A stretch of DNA of 20,453 nucleotides, from NCBI GenBank assembly GCA_015680685.1, contig MNCI01037820.1, positions 1,244,894-1,265,346 of the forward strand. Reading direction: 5' to 3'. Shown here piece after piece: positions 17,764 to 20,453 of the stretch. Each line of letters begins with the position of its first letter. Within the stretch, counting starts at the first letter, position 1. The position numbers and the translations under genes were made by a program. The notes under the pieces are model-generated. The model was not told where the DNA came from. It worked only from the letters and a program-made list of their open reading frames with translations, and made no database searches. The DNA is from Gnetum montanum. Lineage: Eukaryota > Streptophyta > Gnetopsida > Gnetales > Gnetaceae.

Positions 17764-18700
17764 GAAGAATGTGATTTTATTTAAGGATGGAAAAATTTGT
17801 GTTACAAAGTGTGATTTTAGGTACAAACTCCTTTAAGAGAAACACCAAAGTGACATGGCTACACATATTAGCAAGACCAAGACATTGGAATTGGTAAGTA
17901 AAAATTACTTTTTACAAGGTATGTGTAGTGATGTGGATAAATTTGTAAAAGAATGCCTAATTTGTCAAAAGTTCAAAGGAGGAAAAGGTGTAGATGGTCA
18001 TTATCTACCTTTGCCAATTCCAAATGCTCCTTGGGAAAGTGTTTCTTTGGAATTTGTTTGTGACATTCCTAACATAAAATCTAGTCATGATTCTATACTT
18101 ATTTTAGTAGATAAATTTACCAAGATGACTCATTTTATTTCATGTAAGAAACATAGTCATACTTCCCATGTTGCACATTTATTCTTTTAGCATGTTGTGA
18201 GGCTACATGACATTCCTTTAAACATTGTGAGTGATAGGGATGTCTAGTTTACCAGTCATTTTTGGAGAACACTTTGGAAATTACTTGGAACCAAGTTATC
18301 TTTTTTCATAGCCTATCACCCCCAAACTGATGAACAAACTAAAGTTGTGAATAGGTATCTATTGAAGCAGTGTTTGTGTGAGGATCAATCTTAAAGGTTG
18401 AAAAACATGTTGGCCCATGCTAAATTATCTTATAATAATTCTTTCCATTCTAGCATTGGTAAGAGTCCCTTTTTGGAAGATTATGGATTTTCACCATGAA
18501 TGGTTGATGAGTTAAGGAAATTCAAAGATTGTGTCTCTTTGAGTTCAAAACTTGTTGAGAAAATGAGAGAATTACATCAACATGTTAAATCTCACTTGGA
18601 GAAAAAGATAAAGATGGTGTCTTCCAAGGTCAATGAGGGCGAAAGAACAATTAATTTCTAGATTGGTGATTATGTTTGCATTTACTTGAGCAAATAAAGG
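17764..18700 (+). pseudogene. pol: Chromovirus integrase, catalytic residues lost
   Basis: Integrase zinc finger and core. H-x6-H lies at 17843-17866 (HQSDMATH), followed by FVKECLIC with C-x2-C. The PLPIPNAPWESVSLEF motif carries Glu (18050-18052) where the first catalytic Asp belongs. VDKFTKMTHFI is intact. IVSDRD keeps the second Asp, and a TAG follows one codon later. In the [13 protein letters not shown] motif the catalytic Glu is Lys (AAA, 18341-18343). Other stops are at 18188 and 18246-18248. Two of three catalytic acids are changed, so the protein would be inactive. It belongs in one pol frame with RT and RNase H, 10.2 kb to the left. Confidence 0.9.
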
Positions 18701-19108
18701 TAAAAGAATGTGCATTTCTACAAGCTAAAGTCAAAGAGAATTCATCTATTTAAAATTAGGGCCAAAATCAATCCGAATGCTTTTGAGATTAACTTACCTA
18801 ATGATTTTCCTATTTCTTGTGTTTTTAATGTTTTAGATTTGAGCCCATACCATGGAAATGTGATTGCATTAGACTCAATGGATAGTTTTGAGATCATTAA
18901 GGATGAACTTGAAGGCTCAAACTCCATCAAGCCACTAATGAAATTAATTGTGCTGCAAGCAAGGGAGGCTAGGAGCACAAGATGCAGAAACGTGCATGAG
19001 TACTTGGTGCATTGGAATGATGAAGGGTTTTAAAATGCCATTTTGATCCATGAGAAAGATTTGGCTTTGTGGGGGCTTAATGATATTACAAGTGTACATC
19101 CAACTTGA
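18701..19108 (+). pseudogene. pol: Chromovirus integrase C-terminus with chromodomain
   Basis: A frame open from 18710 carries a GPY/F-like region (KIRAKINPNAFEINLPNDFP, then FNVLDLSPYHG) and a chromodomain-like end (RNVHEYLVHWNDEGF, then IHEKDLALW after a TAA at 19031-19033). In chromoviruses the chromodomain helps target integration to marked chromatin. The EYLVHW core aromatic residues are present, but the TAA replaces a residue just before the conserved W/E part. The frame ends at TGA 19106-19108, the natural pol end by position. The call is firm for the GPY/F-like region and good for the chromodomain. Confidence 0.8.
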
Positions 19109-19126
19109 TGGAAAGTTTAAATTATC

Positions 19127-19140
19127 AAGGGTGGAAGAGA
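19127..19140 (+). other. Polypurine tract of the chromovirus
   Basis: The bases aagggtggaagaga lie between the pol stop and the LTR start TGATATGT, which is the normal PPT position. Confidence 0.75.
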
Positions 19141-19388
19141 TGATATGTACATCACCCAACCCATGTCTAATCCTTAATATGTTTGTGCATAAATGTTTTT
19201 GTGTTATTGTGTTTATCTTTTAGTGTTGTTTTTTTTATGATGATCTCAAGGTATTTTAACATATTTGAAAGTGTTTAAGGCCTATTTTGATTACTTGAGG
19301 GTGTTATGGGGGCTATGGTAACTTTTTTGAGGTGTTTAGATGTTCCTAGCCTTGAAACAAGCATCTTTGTATTTTTCCCTTGTAGAGG

Positions 19389-19543
19389 AAACATCTCTTC
19401 TACAAAGGAGATGTCTCATCTACAAAGGAGGCATCTCATTTTCATTGTAGACATCTCTATTAAGATGTCCCACATGATTTTAAGACATCTACTCTATGAC
19501 CTCTGCACTTGGAAGAGATGTCTTCTATTTCTCATAGACGTCT
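19389..19543 (+). repeat. AGATGTCT/AGACATCT box array in U3
   Basis: Eight variants of agatgtct or its complement agacatct lie within 155 bp, 70-220 bp upstream of the TATA box. Two adjacent boxes form a 20-bp tandem repeat (19400-19419 and 19420-19439; unit ctacaaagga plus box). The layout suggests repeated enhancer elements, though this is inference. Confidence 0.7.
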
Positions 19544-19613
19544 TTCACAGATTTTAATGAACATTAAATTGAATGATAAATTGGAGGAAAGATAAATATC
19601 TAGGGTGAAAAGG

Positions 19614-19621
19614 TATAAATA
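19614..19621 (+). promoter_or_regulatory. TATA box of the chromovirus LTR
   Basis: TATAAATA on the plus strand, 473 bp into the LTR and directly downstream of the box array. Confidence 0.65.
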
Positions 19622-19742
19622 TAACTCCTTGGCCTTCAATTTGATCAAGTAAGTTAAAAGAGAGTTTGAAGAGAGTCTAGGGATTTGAGAGAAGAGTAGA
19701 AGAAGAGATAGAGTCTTGGCAAGGTGCCTTGATGATCATCCT

Positions 19743-19760
19743 TGTGTGTGTGTGTGTGTG
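19743..19760. repeat. (TG)9 microsatellite
   Basis: Nine uninterrupted TG units within the LTR, probably in its transcribed leader. Confidence 0.9.
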
Positions 19761-19857
19761 ATTGCTTTGATTAAGTGTATGAGAGTTAGATTCAATCTCT
19801 CATATGTCCTTGGGAATTTGTGCTTAATTTTAGCTTTAATTTCTCAATTTGAACAAG

Positions 19858-19863
19858 AATAAA
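19858..19863 (+). terminator. Poly(A) signal AATAAA in chromovirus LTR
   Basis: AATAAA about 240 nt after the TATA box, in a plausible place for the end of the element transcript. Confidence 0.5.
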
Positions 19864-20453
19864 GCTTTAATTTTCCTTTTTCTTGTTGAATTTGTTATTT
19901 TATGACTTTGAAAGAGCTAGGATGATCAAATCCATGGGAGATACTCATTAGAGATACAAACCTTAATAAAAAACATTACAACTATAAACATATGGTGCAT
20001 ATGTTACTTCTCAAGTCTAGGGCTTAGAATCAACTTCTAAAATGACATAGGATGACTCATCACTAGATTACAATAATGACTAGGATAGAGTTCTTTCTTT
20101 GACAAAGTTCACTTATAACAATAGTTATTAGGCTAGTTTTAAATTGGTACCCTACAGAGTATTGCATGATAGATCTTATTGTATAACTCTTTGCTTGGAT
20201 ACTTATAATAACTTCTATCTTACATGCCAAAGTTCTTTACATATCATTGTCATATTGGAGAATTATTGTAGTATTGTAGAGGTTGGCTAGTTTGTGTATA
20301 TATTCAACATTTGTGTAAATGGTTATGTTTGTGCATTTATGATTTAGATTTGTTCTTCTTGTTTCTAAATGAGATGTCACAACATTTTCTCATGTTCAAT
20401 TTTAGTTGTGAGATTTTATGCATATTTTGCATGGATGGGGTTTGGGTGAATTT

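Larger units (their letters stand above)
17764..20246 (+). mobile_element. Chromovirus remnant, right half
   Basis: This is the continuation of the element at 5683-7516: spacer, integrase, GPY/F-like region, chromodomain, PPT and 3' LTR, all on the plus strand. The break falls in the segment between RNase H and the integrase zinc finger, and the coding sense on both sides agrees once the inserted element and one catgt copy are set aside. The right limit depends on the proposed LTR end at 20246. Confidence 0.85.
19141..20246 (+). repeat. 3' LTR of the chromovirus (right end tentative)
   Basis: It starts TGATATGT right after the PPT. The exact inverted complement ACATATCA occurs at 20239-20246, giving a 1,106-bp LTR with 8-bp terminal inverted repeats. 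It carries TATAAATA at 19614-19621 and AATAAA at 19858-19863 in the proper order. No second copy of this LTR is seen upstream, so the right end rests on the inverted repeat alone. Confidence 0.6.

Noticed and set aside
1-20453. tRNA or rRNA genes, CRISPR array, bacterial operon
   Set aside because: None was seen; the only tRNA-like sequences are the two 18-bp primer binding sites.

Overview
The window is nuclear plant DNA made mostly of decayed Ty3/gypsy LTR retrotransposons. It has no bacterial-type genes, no RNA gene and no intact protein-coding gene that I can recognise. It is AT-rich, full of stops and frameshifts, and the retrotransposons keep their architecture although their LTRs have diverged strongly. 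That combination suggests a large, slowly purged genome such as a conifer or other gymnosperm; this is inference, not proof.

Layout. 1-1390: a relatively CpG-rich, gene-like stretch with two short open runs but no recognised product. 1391-2760: AT-rich sequence with no recognised gene and one N (1602). 2760-4217 (minus strand): the 5' end of an Athila-like element, with gag N-terminus, tRNA-Asp primer binding site (PBS) and 5' LTR. 4218-5670: mostly unassigned; it should hold the 5' end of the next element, but no LTR there matches that element's 3' LTR. 5683-7516 and 17764-20246 (plus strand): the two halves of one chromovirus (Reina-like), with end of protease, reverse transcriptase and RNase H on the left and integrase, GPY/F-like region, chromodomain, polypurine tract (PPT) and 3' LTR on the right. 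7517-17758 (minus strand): a complete, second Athila-like element of 10,242 bp inserted between the chromovirus RNase H and integrase. It is flanked by a perfect 5-bp target duplication (catgt, 7512-7516 and 17759-17763).

The inner element has, in its own sense: 5' LTR (16902-17758), PBS for tRNA-Asp (16883-16900), gag with a conserved N-terminal domain, an Arg/Asp/His-rich linker, a capsid-like region, a zinc-knuckle remnant and a proline-rich tail, then protease, RT, RNase H, integrase, about 2 kb without a gene, PPT (8388-8398) and 3' LTR (7517-8387). No open gag-pol frame remains. The integrase catalytic Glu is Lys in both elements, the inner gag start is ATA, and the inner RT motif reads FMDY. 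Many changes are C-to-T or G-to-A, as expected for old methylated repeats.

The order of events is readable: chromovirus first, then the Athila-like element inside it, then decay of both, with later local duplications (135 bp in gag, a 66-bp block in RNase H, 81 bp in the 3' untranslated region). The most informative points are the clean nested insertion, the exact 135-bp duplication inside decayed gag, box arrays in the U3 regions, a U5 block conserved across two LTR families, and the gag N-terminal domain shared by two divergent elements.
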